From: Mesodorylaimus sp. YZB2_4
Taxonomy: Eukaryota; Nematoda; Enoplea; Dorylaimida; Dorylaimidae
Length of the DNA stretch: 64,000 nucleotides
Assembly: GCA_030248295.1 (NCBI GenBank)
Contig: JASANH010000626.1
Coordinates: forward strand, 1,984,001-2,048,000
Reading direction: 5' to 3'
Position 1 is the stretch's first letter. Every line of letters starts with the position of its first letter. This document shows positions 49,811-61,986 of this stretch, piece after piece. A program made the position numbers and the translations under genes. The notes under the pieces were generated by a model. That model was not told the origin of the DNA, searched no databases, and worked only from the letters and a program-made list of their open reading frames with translations.

Positions 49811-52281
49811 TCAAACAATGGTGGATTGCAGCAGATATTCCCCCGTTGGCCGTGGAGAATCCATTAAAACTCCATTTTGTGACTTAACATTAGCGGCTCG
49901 TCTCTTCTTTCCTTTGCACGAAAACCATTCCGTCATGAAAAACATTCCCACTTGGATCAAGGACATTATTGACACTCCCATCCAAAGGCTTAACATTCCT
50001 GAAATCCGAGGACTATTATTGGAAAAGGCCTAGCTTTTTGTAATAAATTTTGCTTACCCCCGACATTACCAACCATAGTCTCGAATGAATAAGTAGAGAT
50101 CTCTTGAAAAGTCAGTACACCCCCATACACGGCTGCACTGTTCAAAAAATACAATCGAGTCAGATTCTCTGGCGTACTTATACCATCGCGAAAATTAGTT
50201 CGAGCTTTTCTCTTTCCGCTGCCGCTTTCATTTGATTGATTAAAATGATCAGGCATTTGAGACGGGGAGGGCGAAGGCGATTGTGCTGGAGGTATACTCA
50301 AATCGATAACTGGAATGATAGGGTGCGATTGCACATCGATTGTGTAAGTCATACGTTCGCACAAGGACGGACAACGTTCGTAACAATGAGCAGGCGCCTC
50401 CTCGCCACCCTTTTCGCTCTGATGCATTTCACTCAGTCGTTGCCACAAGTCCTCGGCATAGAATTGGAATGTCTGATTTGGAGTCAGCATGCTGTTATCG
50501 CAGTCCGAGGCGTGCCTGTCTGAACAGGCCGTCATCAGGAACATAACCCCGTATTTCTCCACAAAGCATTGCACCACGCAACGAGCGAAACTGTAATTAC
50601 TACTGGCACTTGGTCTGATGCACGGGTTCTCCAATTTGCCCACACTAATAAATCGATGAGTGATGAACTGAATGGTGTTGGTCTGGTGGGGATAGATCTC
50701 GGCGAATCGTCTAGTTGATTCGCCCAATCGTAAATCCGATCCCAGGAATAGACGCCAGTAAGTCCGACGAGCCAGGAGACCACGGGTCCTATCCGGCACC
50801 ACAACCTCCAATGTGTCCAAGCTGCTGACTACGGGCGCATTGCCCGGCGACGGGTGCATGAGTATCTCGTAGCAAATAGCCTCGCTCATAAGCACTTTGT
50901 GAAATGTGTGATTACGACAAAATGGGCACTTGTAGAAAAATGCATCACTATCTAAGGAAACAAACTTGAAAAAATCGACTAAATTTTCAAATCCGCGTCT
51001 AATATAATAGGAATAAAAGTCTAATTGAGCACGGGCGTAATCGTCGATGCGATAAGGAGGTGGGTGTACGTAATAGTTGATGAGGAAACCCAAAGCGTAT
51101 TCGAGTCCCTCTATTGATAATCCATCATCGATGGCCTTTTCTGAGTCTAGCCACGTATCTGGGCACAGCAGCATGGTCGGGTACTCGTACTTGTCATCTT
51201 CAATCAATTTCACCTATTATTGAAAGCATTTTCGACTACGCGCCAGATGCATTATTTTTTAAATTTAAACCTAGTGCTTCTTCAAGAAAGGGTAACTTGA
51301 ACGCTTTACGCCACCTCCTCTTGATTTATTTTACCCCCTTTCTATGAAGTCATCAAGGCTAACAAGGGAACATCGCCAACCGTTAAGTCGAACTTTGTAA
51401 AACCAAACATTGTAATATCGTCCTGGGCCCAAAAGAAAGCTTTATGCAAAATATTAGAGGTGTCTAGCCAACTGGTCAGCAGTGGTCAGCGCTTAGAGTA
51501 CCGTGAAATTTTGGAAGGTACTCGAAACTCCGAACCCAAAAACCGAGTTTGGAAAGAACTCGGCATGTTTTCCGCCACGCCCGGCTTTCTTACCGCACAA
51601 AACTTCAGGACTTTGGACGCTGACCACTGTTGACCAGTTGGCCAGACGCCCCTAATGGCTTTCTTTTGTTCCTAATGTTCCTAATGCTTCCTAATGTTTT
51701 CCGCCACGCTCGGCTCCCTTATGGCTTTCTTTTGGGCCCAGGAACATTTACAATTTTTGGTTTTCCAAAGTTCGACTTAACGGTTGGCGATGTTCCCTTG
51801 TAAGATCAGACAAAGTCTAGTGCCTCTTGGGTTCTTTCTTACATGTTACCTTCTTGCTCTTTCATGTGCATTTTCTGCCAGAATGCACAGGACTCACCTT
51901 TGTGGCGGTTGGTTCATCTAAATACTCCGTACAAGTCTTGAATACAAAATAACCCATTGACATAAGGCAAATGATGAAAAAAATGAGCCAAATAATTTGG
52001 ACTCCAATATTCCTTGAGCCAATGGCCTCCCTCAGCCCAATAATTGTGATATTTTCACTAAACCGTTCTTTGAACTTTGCATGTGCTAAAATCTTGCCAA
52101 GTATTTGCACTTGGTACTCAATCTTGATAAAAAAGTTTGTAGTACCTTTGAAAGGCGTATCTGCGATGGAAGGCCTCCTCTTCCTTTCTAAGACTCGCAA
52201 ACGTTTTTCAACCTGATCGAGTCGCTTGAGAATGGTCTCTATGACTGCATCGCGTTCGTCATTGACGCTGGCCAATTCCAT
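49811..52281 (-). CDS. DEG/ENaC cation channel subunit
   Basis: Three exons in phase, 51898-52281, 50058-51213 and 49811-49998, give about 575 residues. The cytoplasmic N-terminus is charged. The first membrane segment (about 98-122, IIWLIFFIICLMSMGYFVF) is followed by EYLDEPTATKV and YEYPTMLLCPD, the post-TM1 pattern of the family. The large extracellular part has many Cys. Near its end the chain reads VLTFQEISTYSFETMVGNVGG. TM2 follows with WMGVSIMSLIQVGMFF, where G-V-S is the G-x-S selectivity filter. Members form trimeric sodium channels gated by touch, acid or peptides. An odd feature is a Pro/Ser repeat followed by a basic stretch (SGSGKRKARTNF) in the late ectodomain. The ATG at 52281 follows an acceptor-like TTGTTCCAG, so an upstream exon is possible. 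A MITE sits in the 684-base first intron. Confidence 0.9.
51363..51800. mobile_element. MITE with long terminal inverted repeats (Harbinger-like TSD)
   Basis: The ends are perfect inverted repeats over the first 26 bases or so, beginning CAAGGGAACATCGCCAACCG, and remain similar for about 75 bases up to GGGCCCAAAAGAAAGC. TAA flanks both sides, the 3-base duplication typical of PIF/Harbinger elements. No coding capacity. It lies inside the first intron of the DEG/ENaC gene. An older copy is at 6661-6973. Confidence 0.85.
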
Positions 52282-55200
52282 CGCCCTGGAACAAAACAGC
52301 ACAAATAAACCAAACTTGACGCAAAATTCTGATGGGCTTGCTTCATCAAATCATGCATGCTTTGTCCTACTTTTCTCCCCATATACAATATGCAAAAAGT
52401 TCATGGGGGCAGTCGGGTAGGCTCTAGCAACATTCAATACTAATTTCCATCCTTGTACATACAGTACTGTATTTGGTGGCAGTCAGCACGTGGGCCTCGT
52501 TATATCAAACTTTGAATATGTCTTTGGGAACATGAGAGGTGGTTTACCAGAGCTCAGCATAAAGGAAGGTGGCTGGGAATCATAGTTTCAAGCAACCCAA
52601 CAAAGACGTACCGGTACTTGTAGTTATAATTTGGAACTAAATCGAGCTCAGTCATTTGTTCTTGCAAATTGAACTCGACTTAAAATACAAGAAACTAGAA
52701 AAAGTCCAACTAGCCGTTTTTAAGGAGCGTACGGCAGCCGAAAACAATCCACTCGAGCAATTGTTAGCCAGGGAGGGCATTGACGTAAGTAAGCCTGTCT
52801 CATCAGCAATAATGGAATTTGGCTTTTTCTCGTCATTTTATCTTCCCAACAAGGAATACATCGTCTAGCATAAACCTTGCAGTCATTGCCTACGCAGCAC
52901 ATTCATCGCGAAAATGCTTGTGAAATCAACTTCGAAAATCAATCCGCAACTGTGGGTGGAATGAGTGAAAAACTAAAAGATTAAACGCGCCAAGCAGCAA
53001 ACCGTTTTTTAGGGGGTACATGATGGCAGCAAAAATCAGTGACGCGAGCATGTTTAGTCGTGGGCTGAGAGGAAAGTAAGTGTGGCATGGTTGGTTGGGT
53101 CGAGAAAATTTGCTTTGTTGTCAGACAGCATAAAAAGCTTAGGAAGCAGAAATAATAGCCAAAACTTATTAGAAGTCACCAGCTCTAAGAAGAAGCATAA
53201 CCTTGTTCAAAAAGAAAAGTGTGAATTGACATCGAGCCGTGAAAGAGCCGCAGGCGAGCATTTGCTGTAGCCAGAAACACAAAAACATCATTGGGTTATT
53301 TCCGGAATTAAAAGCCGTGGATGAGGAATAAGCAAAGGTAACAAGATTAAGGGAGACATGGCAAATCGAAATGCTCGCTACTCACGGCCGTTTGCGGATA
53401 AAAGCCATGATAAAACCTCGTGGTACGAAAAAATGATGACATACTTCAGATTCACTTGCAGCATGACTGACTGAGGGACTTGGCTACTTCGCTTACGGCA
53501 AATTGGTCGAGGCAAACCAAAGCTAAGAAAAGCATGCTTTACTTACGAAGAGTAAACATCGTCATTCGACTGGGGATCGATAGAAACCTCGATCACGAAA
53601 GAGTCCATGTCCTAAGGTACATCAAAGGACCTGCCCAGCGGACATCTAAGTCAACAGCAGAAACATCAAACTGGGGTGCAAGCAACTGTAGCTAGTATTA
53701 TAATCGAATTACGACCGGCCATTAGGGTAGCCGAGGGATTGTACATACCGTATTTTCGAGACATTCCTCTCATTAACGATCATGACGCAGGTTTTTGGGC
53801 CATGTCTCGCTTGGCTACTTTGAACCCGCGAGCGAGACGCTAATATTTGGGCAGCCATGGGTTTGGTAGAACCTAGTGCGGAAATGAGTTTTGTTCGTCC
53901 ATTCAAGAAGATGATAAAAAATGGTGCTTCCTCTTCTGAACGCTTGCGAGAAAGGGGAGCCGAGCAAAAAAGCGTCAGCAAAAGTAGAGTATAAAAGGAC
54001 CCAAAAATCGAAAAATGTTGGTCGTAAAGCGAACCTTCTTTCTTCCCGCCGTTTAATAACTACAAGCATGCAACGGTGAAAGAAAATCGAAGAATGAAGT
54101 AATTAGCAAGTGGAATGCGATCAGAATTCCGAAGAGCTCTTGCATCTTGTCTCACAGTGCGTTGTGCAATTGAGCACAAAGCCGAAGTAGTATGTCGTTT
54201 AAAAATTTTTGCACGCGAAGTTTTACGATGAGCCAATTCAGTAAAGGCTAAATGAGCATGTATAAAAGAAAGATAGGCTGGATGTCACACAAAACAAATA
54301 AAAGTGTAATCATTTTAAATGAAGCTTCCTGTGCTATTGCGAGGGCGTCAGAACCCGAGGCTCCTTCACCTAACAGGAAGGCGGCCGGCACATGGCTGTG
54401 TTTCCTGGCTCTGGACAGCATATACAGTACAACCTAGAGACTTTACATGTCTGAATATTTTAGAATAAAAAAAGAGAAAACCTAGGCTATAAGCAGGTGC
54501 ATCAAACGGTGACAGACATTGTCAAAAAAGCTGGTCAGTCGAGTCAGCAATGCCTGGTCGTCAACTAGTCCGAAACTTGTAAAAAAAAAGAGGAAGACGC
54601 TTTGTGAAGTCGTTTGATGGTAAGCAAATTTATCAAACTAAATATTGCCAATTTTCTGGAATAAAGTTTCATGCGCCACTGGTCACACGTAATGCAGAGG
54701 TCACTTACTCGAGCCCCCAGCCATCGTTTTTGAACATTTTCGTTTTATTGGTCCCGAACTCAAATCGGTAATAAACAATTTAATAGGCTGTGCTTCTTCG
54801 ACTGTAGAAGCCATTACAACGAGCTGCCTTAAACCCCATCCGCTGCCTAACTGTTCGACTAACGATAAGTCTGGCTACTGCGAGGGAAACTGGCCATTAA
54901 GTAAAATCGAGCCTGTAAGACGAAATCCTCGCAACGAACAACGACAGTCCGGAAACGACTCTTTTGCCTAAGACGGGTGATGTTATCAAAGGAAAGATGG
55001 CTATGGCTCAGGAACATCCCGCCGCATCGAATTGCCATAGCCCCTCGTTGCTGTGATATGTTGCAGTTGGTGGTTGTAGTCTCTTTCAAACACACACAAA
55101 ACTTAGTTTGCGCTATAAAAGGCCTAATGACCTAGCGTGGGCCAACGGTGCTTGGGTGGGCGTCAAGAGTGACGTGTAACTCCACATGGATACTCGACAG

Positions 55201-55701
55201 CTATGAGGTCGAACAGAGCTCCGCATAGTCGACCAAGGCAAGGTTTGGCAATTCACCAAAATTTAAAATAAAAGAAAAAGGTCTGTGGCAATAACCAGCC
55301 TAGACCAGGTTTGGATGCACACGTGAAGGTGCCACTAACATTCCGAGCTTCCATGAAGGTCCTAAGCAGTTCCGGGTTCGTTGGAGTGAAAGCACACCTT
55401 CGCATAGCCCGATGTTACGTCCTGCTGCTTACCCAGAGTGTTAAATTTTTATTTCGATATTTTATATTATCTGAGTACCTGCTGACATCGGTCGTGGGAG
55501 TGTGCTTCAACAAGAAAGTAATAAAAGCAGCTTACGTCGAGAAGTCGTCGTCTACCAGTTGTAAAAGACTGTCTTTATTTGTAGCCATCCGACTTGTTTT
55601 GACGCCTTTTAATAATAACAAGTAGTAAAATCTGGCTTGACTCCTCGAAGTATGTAATCTACCCCAAGGAGTGCGGGTCCATTTACCTGGACTTATAAGA
55701 G
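52282..55701. other. Long stretch without a confirmed gene
   Basis: Only exon-like hints on the plus strand: 52680-52784 reads LDLKYKKLEKVQLAVF and PLEQLLAREGID before a GTAAGTAAG donor. 53021-53077 has an ATG frame ending in an AA|GTAAGTG donor. Neither can be joined to a full gene, and no domain is recognised. A TATAAAAGG motif lies at about 55113. Confidence 0.35.
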
Positions 55702-55983
55702 CCAGATCTACACCAGCGACAGCCCGGGCTACTTGGCAACCAGGTTGGAGTGAATTATCCCCAAGTAATTACCAACAGGACAAAATATCAGCAAAAGTGT
55801 CTAGCCCATTCCACTGCACAGAAAGACGGCTGCCTTTCCATACCTTGTCAAGGGTTCCAGAGCATCCGATTGTTCCATTTCTACTTCGAAACGGTGTCCC
55901 TAAAAGGACATGCTACTGCTGTTGCTGCTATTATGAGAGGCATCCATGATGAAAAGATTGAATCTTTCTGCCAGTTTGCTTGA
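55702..55983 (+). CDS. Possible terminal exon of a small Cys-containing protein
   Basis: The frame ends at 55983 and an AATAAA follows five bases after the stop, which suggests a real 3' end. The C-terminal part reads CLAHSTAQKDGCLSIPCQGF, then VAAIMRGIHDEKIESFCQFA, with regularly placed Cys. The start is unknown; an acceptor CCAACAG at about 55780 is possible. No family recognised, and upstream exons were not found. Confidence 0.3.
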   Translation, partial: PDLHQRQPGLLGNQVGVNYPQVITNRTKYQQKCLAHSTAQKDGCLSIPCQGFQSIRLFHFYFETVSLKGHATAVAAIMRGIHDEKIESFCQFA

Positions 55984-56689
55984 AATCAATAAATAGCCGT
56001 TCTCCTCACCAATTGGCTGTTTCAAAAGCGCCTTTCATCCTCCTGTGCTGGGAGGCATAATGCATGGCACGGAAGGTGCAGTCTTGTTAAAGGCTTCAAA
56101 ACATTTTGATAGAATCTTGCTTGAAATATGGGCAAAAAATTATTTTGCACCCTAGGCTGCAAACTGCTTGACAACAGCGGCGGTTTTTTTGCTGTAGGTT
56201 TTCAATGAATTCGAATGCCGACGGAAGTCACGACAAGCCTAGCCATAAAATTTTAGGACACTCGACAGGACATTGAATCAGAGTGCCAAAGATGAATCCT
56301 ATTCCGGTTCTAGTTAGTAGATATTTCTAAATTTGGTGTAATGGCGCAAGCTAGTATTGCTCAACCAGCATGAAGACTGCAGTATTGTGGTCGGGTACAC
56401 ACCATATCAACGTGGGCGCACTTGACCAGTCTCCAGGGACGCGGGCTCGATTCCCTCTCACGGCAAGTCTTTTGTCTTGATTTTTGTTCTAAGCCGTTTT
56501 ATGTTTAAGCCCTTGGCTATATCAAGCGTTGATATCATGTATTCTAAGAAAGCAAATGAATTCTAAGAAGTCATCGGCATAAGAATTTATTTTGGAGGAG
56601 TAAAACCTGCCTCATAAGCTCATTCACAATCAGACATTATGCATATGAGCTCTCGCCCAACTGTGTCTCAAAGGCACTACTTATTCTGT

Positions 56690-57560
56690 CCCGTGACGTT
56701 TTATTCTCCCCCCCCCCCCCACTTGATCGTTTCCCCCACTGACGATGAGACGATTCCACCACTGTGTCGTTTCCCCCACCTCGTCTGGTGGGGGGAATCG
56801 ACTCACTGAGACATGCGACTTTTCCCCCACTGTGACGATTCCCCCACCGTGTCGTTTCCCCCACCATAATTTTCTCCTGATATTCGTATGCAGGTAGGTA
56901 CGACTTGGGTCGCAAAAGGCAGCACGTGTGTGATAGGATGATAAGCTTGGCTTTTAGGGTGAGGGGGAGTGTAAAGTACAAGTTTGGTGCTGCAGCTCAA
57001 CGTGCAAGGTATTCGGGCTACAAACTTTTTGAACTCCCAACTTATTGCAGCATTATTATTGCAGACTCCCAACTTACGTTGCCAATACGAATGTATGTAA
57101 GACCACACCAGGCTTTCTGTGCCAATGAAGGCATGTTTCAAATCCAGATGTACGGATAGAACTACCTCACTGTGAATCGGGGAAAAACAGAAGACATAAA
57201 TTTAGGCAGCGGAACTAGGGTGAATTCACCTGTATGACAGCTGCAGATTTTGGCAAAGTAGTTTTCTCATTAACGATACATTAGGCTCGTCTTTTTTGTC
57301 CTTGAATCAGGCGAGCGTTGGTCCAAGGATCAAACTCGAAGCAAGCATTTTATGCCCTATCACAACATGGCTTTGGAGCACGGCAGTCGAACGATGATTC
57401 AACAAAATCGTGGAGTATTTGAGGCATATTTCAGTTCTTTTAGGACAAGCTAGGAAAATTTGTGGATGAGTACTTACTCCCACATCGCATGTCTCAGTGA
57501 GTCGTTTCCCCCCACCAGGCACGGTGGGGGAGTCGTCTCAGGGGGGGGGGGGGGGGAATG
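56690..57560. repeat. G/C-run foldback with GTGGGGGAAACGAC-type units
   Basis: Left part 56700-56870 has a poly-C run and repeats of the type GTCGTTTCCCCCACC / CGATTCCCCCACC. Right part 57484-57560 has the same units inverted plus a run of about 16 G. GACTCACTGAGACATGCGA near 56800 is the inverse of TCGCATGTCTCAGTGAGTC near 57484. The enclosed 650 bases are unrelated A/T-richer DNA. Confidence 0.75.
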
Positions 57561-57741
57561 ACCAATTGGAGGAAACGTCTCACAATCATTTATTCTGGTG
57601 GGTACTCAAAGCGACCTTGCACAGGAAAGCGGGACTCCCGAAAGAGAGAGCAAGACCCATATTGAGGCAGAGAGCTCCTGCTGTGTTCTTTATCTTGGTG
57701 CACAAAATAAATTTCTAAGCACACCAGGCGTAGACTCCTTG

Positions 57742-58160
57742 CTAAGCGTTGTTCAGTTTTATCCAATCACTGGCAGCGACTCCGTCACGAATATTGGCAA
57801 CAGCATTACGCCGAGTCATATTAAATGCTGACCCATCCCGTCTGTCATCTTGGTTTCTATGTTGAGCTATTCCGACACCAAACGTGGCGTGATAAAAATT
57901 TGGGTGAGGTCCATCCCTGCTTGAGGTAGAGGCGGCAGCTGTGATCGATGTTGCACTGAACGAATTGATGAGCGTGGCATTGGCATCCCGTCCACCGGCC
58001 ATGGCACTTTCCGACGGACTTGACGGATTGTTCATCGAAACTGTGGTCTGCTGTGAAAAGTACGAGTACGTCGAAGGTGTTGAAGCTGGCCATGTGAATG
58101 GCGATGCTGGCGATGAAGAAGCGTTTCCTGAGAACAGCTGCATAGTCGATATTGGGCTAC
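57742..58160 (-). CDS. Exon-like Ser/Thr/Ala-rich ORF
   Basis: Open from the acceptor TTTTTAG at 58161 to a stop at 57742, about 139 codons. The composition is rich in Ser, Ala, Thr and Pro (SPASPFTWPASTPSTYSYFS near the start), reminiscent of the low-complexity tail of STAT copy A. The C-terminus is charged (QHRNQDDRRDGSAFNMTRRN). No upstream exon was identified. It could be the last exon of a transcription-factor-like gene or a chance frame. Confidence 0.3.
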
Positions 58161-58792
58161 CTAAAAAGGCAGAGGATGTGGCATGGTCTACCCTCTGACA
58201 TTTTGAGGTGCTGTTTAGAATACAAATAAGGCTGCCAGAGCACGCGTGAATTGTCCCGAATGGGCAGCCCTGTTAGCTACACCTCAATGAAAAGAGCTCA
58301 ACAAAAAAAGAAAAAATTCGCCATCTGAATTCAAAAGACGGGTTTGCGTTGTGGGTAACCGAGTACTGCATCGCCAGTTGTGACATTTATGCTTGGCGAT
58401 TCGTGTTTATTTTTCTATCTGGGCTGCACGATCGGCCTCTCACACTCGGCTCTGTCGTCGTTGTTGAGTTGTTTCTCAGGCGGCGCCGTGTTTTGCGTCA
58501 CTGTTCATGGTGGCAGCCTTTTCTCACGCTGTGCACTCAATGGCTGATCGCGGATTGAACTTCGCGACTCGTATGGTCCGAGTGGAGGGGCACGAAACCG
58601 CCTGGGTGCTTGATCGTGATTCGCGTTCGCTGGCCCCTCCTCCTTACTCGTATCTCGCTAGACTGGACTTTACTAGACTGAAGTGATGTATGCATGCATG
58701 GACTTCATAGGGGGGCACTGCACTGTCGGAGAAGATCATCAGCTGAAACAAAAACATGGTCAGAAATAAGCACAATTTTTAAAAGATGCTGA
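58161..58792. other. Intergenic, no supported gene
   Basis: Nothing convincing seen apart from short frames. Confidence 0.4.
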
Positions 58793-58974
58793 GCGGGGAA
58801 CGGCACACACAGCAGCTTTCCTCTGCAAGTCTCCACTAGGAGCACCTCCACGCGAGGGCATCCTGGACGCAAACCAACCTCCGTCACTGGGAATCGAACC
58901 CGGGACGAGTCCAGCCACTCGCTCACAAGCAATAGGGAGACACGAATACCGATCGCCTGCACCACCGCGGCCCT
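58793..58974 (-). mobile_element. SINE family II with internal deletion
   Basis: On the minus strand it starts GGGCCGCGGTGGTGCAGGCG, keeps GGGTTCGATTCCC (the best B box of this family in the window), then jumps to the 3' part (GGATGCCCTCGCGTGGAGGTG, CTGCTGTGTGTGCCG). About 200 bases of body are missing. Confidence 0.8.
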
Positions 58975-59356
58975 CAAATTCAAAAAAAGATAAGAGTCGT
59001 GAGCTCATACTTACGATTAGATGCTGTGATTTTCCTTGTGAGGTTGACCCACAATGAGATGCAAGCAGTCGCTGTGCGAAGATTAAAAGAGACAGATTCT
59101 GAGAGTTGACTAAACGCATATGATAGCTTGACTGTAAAAATTCGTGTCGTGTTTTTGTGCGCATAGTAAACGCCAGGATTTTTTAAAGTTTTTCGTTTGT
59201 GAGTTATTCGCACAAAAGTGAAAAAGTGCGGGTTTGAATCTTGTCTCCAAAAGCCATATGCAAAGATGGTCTTTCTAGCATGTGCCCAGAGCTTTTATTT
59301 GTTTTGACCCGTCTTGGTCGCTCCAGGGAAGGATCGATTTTGGTCCTTTTACCAGC

Positions 59357-60870
59357 TGGTACAGTTGGTTGCGTACAAAATACGCATACGCAAAGTTTGC
59401 GTATTACGCATTGAAATTTTGATGCGTACTCGCATACGCATTCTAACCGATGTACGCATGTACGTACACGCAAACTGGCTTATACTGTATGCAATACATA
59501 CAATGCGTACGACGATAAAAGCAGCTTGAGCTAAATTACAAATTGTCGCGCATTTTTGTCTAACGATGGCGACGATAAATAGGGCTAACATCCACTTCTT
59601 AATCCCTATTTTCTTGTCTCAGAATTATTGTCTGTAAGGCATCTGCGTGTTTGAGATAAGGCTTATTACAATTACGGACTGGCCTTGCACGTAGAAAGAA
59701 GATCTACCATAAATAACCCTACATAACTACATCTATCTCCTTTATACTTCTGTTTTTGACCTTTCATGATTGTTACCTGTGTCGCCATAGTGCTCTCATA
59801 AAAGCCTCATAAAGCCCCCAGCATAACGAAAAGGTTTTCGTGCAATTTTGCATGCAGTGGTCCCTATATATCCAGGCTTCACGGTAAGGAGTAAGTATGA
59901 TAGTTTGTAGCGATTCTGTAACTACGCAAATTTATTTAGCCTCCTCGGTAAGGATTTGTCATGCACAATATGTAGGAGCACCACGCTCTGCTACCAAAAT
60001 AATTCTGTCGTCGATTGTTTGCGCAAGGAAGTTGATATTACTCGACGGCAGAATCACACGTTGATGATTTAGATAGGTTATATTTCGATAGAGCACTTGA
60101 TAACCAGCCCGACATTCGATTCACATAAAACGACCCTCCGTGCTATGATCTCTTGAATCTTCTATCACCACCTTTACATTATCACTGTACATCCCCAACA
60201 TTCCTGGGCTGTGACGCTTTTGATCTTAGCTCGCGTTCGCGACACAAGAGGAGTGGGTGGAAGAATTTGTATTCGACTCAGCGGAGTGATTCACTTGTTA
60301 GGAGCTCTGAGGCTGCTCAGTGAAGATCCTCCCAAGCCGAGCCTGCGTACTGTATGAGGAAAATGCCCATAGGAAGAGTCTATGTTTCTTCACACAATCG
60401 GGCAGCCAGTGAGTTGAATTTCTACAGAGCGGTATATAATACGGAATGCTGGAAAAAGACTTGCTTTTTGTAATCCAATAGAGCCAATAGGAATTTTAGC
60501 AAGCATTCTTATAAGACATTTGAAAAATCCTGGCATTCTTAAAAATTCTTAACCGATGTAAGTGCTCTTATCCGAATTTTGTGCAAGAAATTTTGGAAAG
60601 TCTTAGCAGACATTTTGTAAGTCTTCGGAATGTTTTCTAAGCGTGTGGTCGCTACGCTGCAAGCCTCTAAAACCAAGACTAGAATATTATGTCAAAGAAA
60701 CTTAGTCAGTCATTCAGGTCTGCGGCCTCAAAGCCAAAGTCTGTGCTAGGTTTTTGGAAAATATATAGCTAAATATCATATTGTGCCCTCGTGGCTATGG
60801 CATCTTCCGCCAGTGCTGAACGAGTGTTTCAAAAAGTACCGCGCTGGAACTTTTCATGGCAATTAAAGGA
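59357..60870 (+). mobile_element. hAT transposon remnant, copy 2
   Basis: Starts near CAGTTGGTTGCGTACAAAAT and matches the inverted copy at 42025-43560 until about 60870. At 60743-60855 the frame reads SVLGFWKIYS, a stop, then ALVAMASSASAERVFQK: the FW and ERVF signatures of the hAT dimerisation domain, with the segment between them deleted. No 3' terminal repeat is visible, so this copy is truncated. Confidence 0.75.
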
Positions 60871-61986
60871 CATAAGTCGGGCTGTTTGAACAAGTTATGT
60901 GGCCGCCAAGGTTGATAAGTTAGTGAACCTTCCCATTGTTTTCACGGCTAAACCCTTCTGTTCTCTGCCTCTGCGTGTAAATAATCAATAAGGCGCAGCG
61001 GGCGTGATTTGATGCCTGCCTTATGAATGCCTGCCCGAATCTTGTACTTCGTCTAACATTAGCGGTAGGCCAACAGTTCAAGCTGAATGGTAAAGAAAAC
61101 GTTGAGCTTGCAACAGGCATGCAATTTTTAAGTTCTTAACTACAGCACGGTACAGTATAAAAACTTTGCATCTTCACTTCCGCATCACTTGCACTTCTGC
61201 AATGCCGAAATCATTTTGAGATCTTTTTTAGCGCCGCCCACATATATGGTCTCTGTACTTTTAAGGGGATTGCGTTAATAGTTTTCATATGTCGTCAAGC
61301 GATTGATGCCAGTGTCCTCCGGAGTGCAAGTGGGTGCTTTCCTGACTCCTTTGAGTCCTGTTATGAGACATCTGAAATTATTTTTGCAGAACAAACAGCT
61401 ATGATCTCGCGCTGAGTTTAATGAAGTGGGCCAGTACTGCGGTAAGCTGTTTGTCGCTGCAACATGTGTCCAGATACTGTACTAACCGCCTGTCCCATGT
61501 AGGTCAACCAACAGCTTTTGTCAGCTCAAGGTGCTGGCACGTCGGAAGTTCTTCCTACAGTGTTTTTTACTGATCAATAATCTCTATCTTTTGCTCAGGA
61601 AACAATTGGCTAGGGTCGATATTTATTATGGAGACATAAGTATGGTAGAGTAGCTCGAAGTGGAGGCGTACGATGTATGTTCTACGTGAGTTTTTAGCTA
61701 ACCAATTTCAGATATCCTCATTTTTTAGATCTTCGAATTTCTGTGGGATGTTTCTTCAGTGGCTGGACTCTTCCTTGGGGTTTCTGTCTTGACCTTGGGT
61801 GAAATAGCTGAACTGTTTAGATGCATCTGGAAGAAGTGTCATATTTAATGGACTTGAGCTGCAGTCCTGCAATCAGTGGTCATGTTTTGCATGGTGACCT
61901 GTTGCTGCTGTATCTGCAGTTTTGGCATTTGTATTTTAAACTATGTAGGAGATGCTTATCGCGTCGTAGCCGGGGAGATAACCGGG
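60871..61986. other. Intergenic, no supported gene
   Basis: Short frames only, no repeat partner recognised. Confidence 0.4.

Noticed and set aside
53480-53695. Copia-type reverse transcriptase or RNase H fragment
   Set aside because: HVLRYIKGPAQ resembles the copia RYLKGT region, but nothing else of the element can be read around it.
57742-58160. Third STAT-like transactivation tail
   Set aside because: Similarity to the copy A tail is only in composition (Ser/Pro/Thr). No linker or SH2 exon was found nearby.
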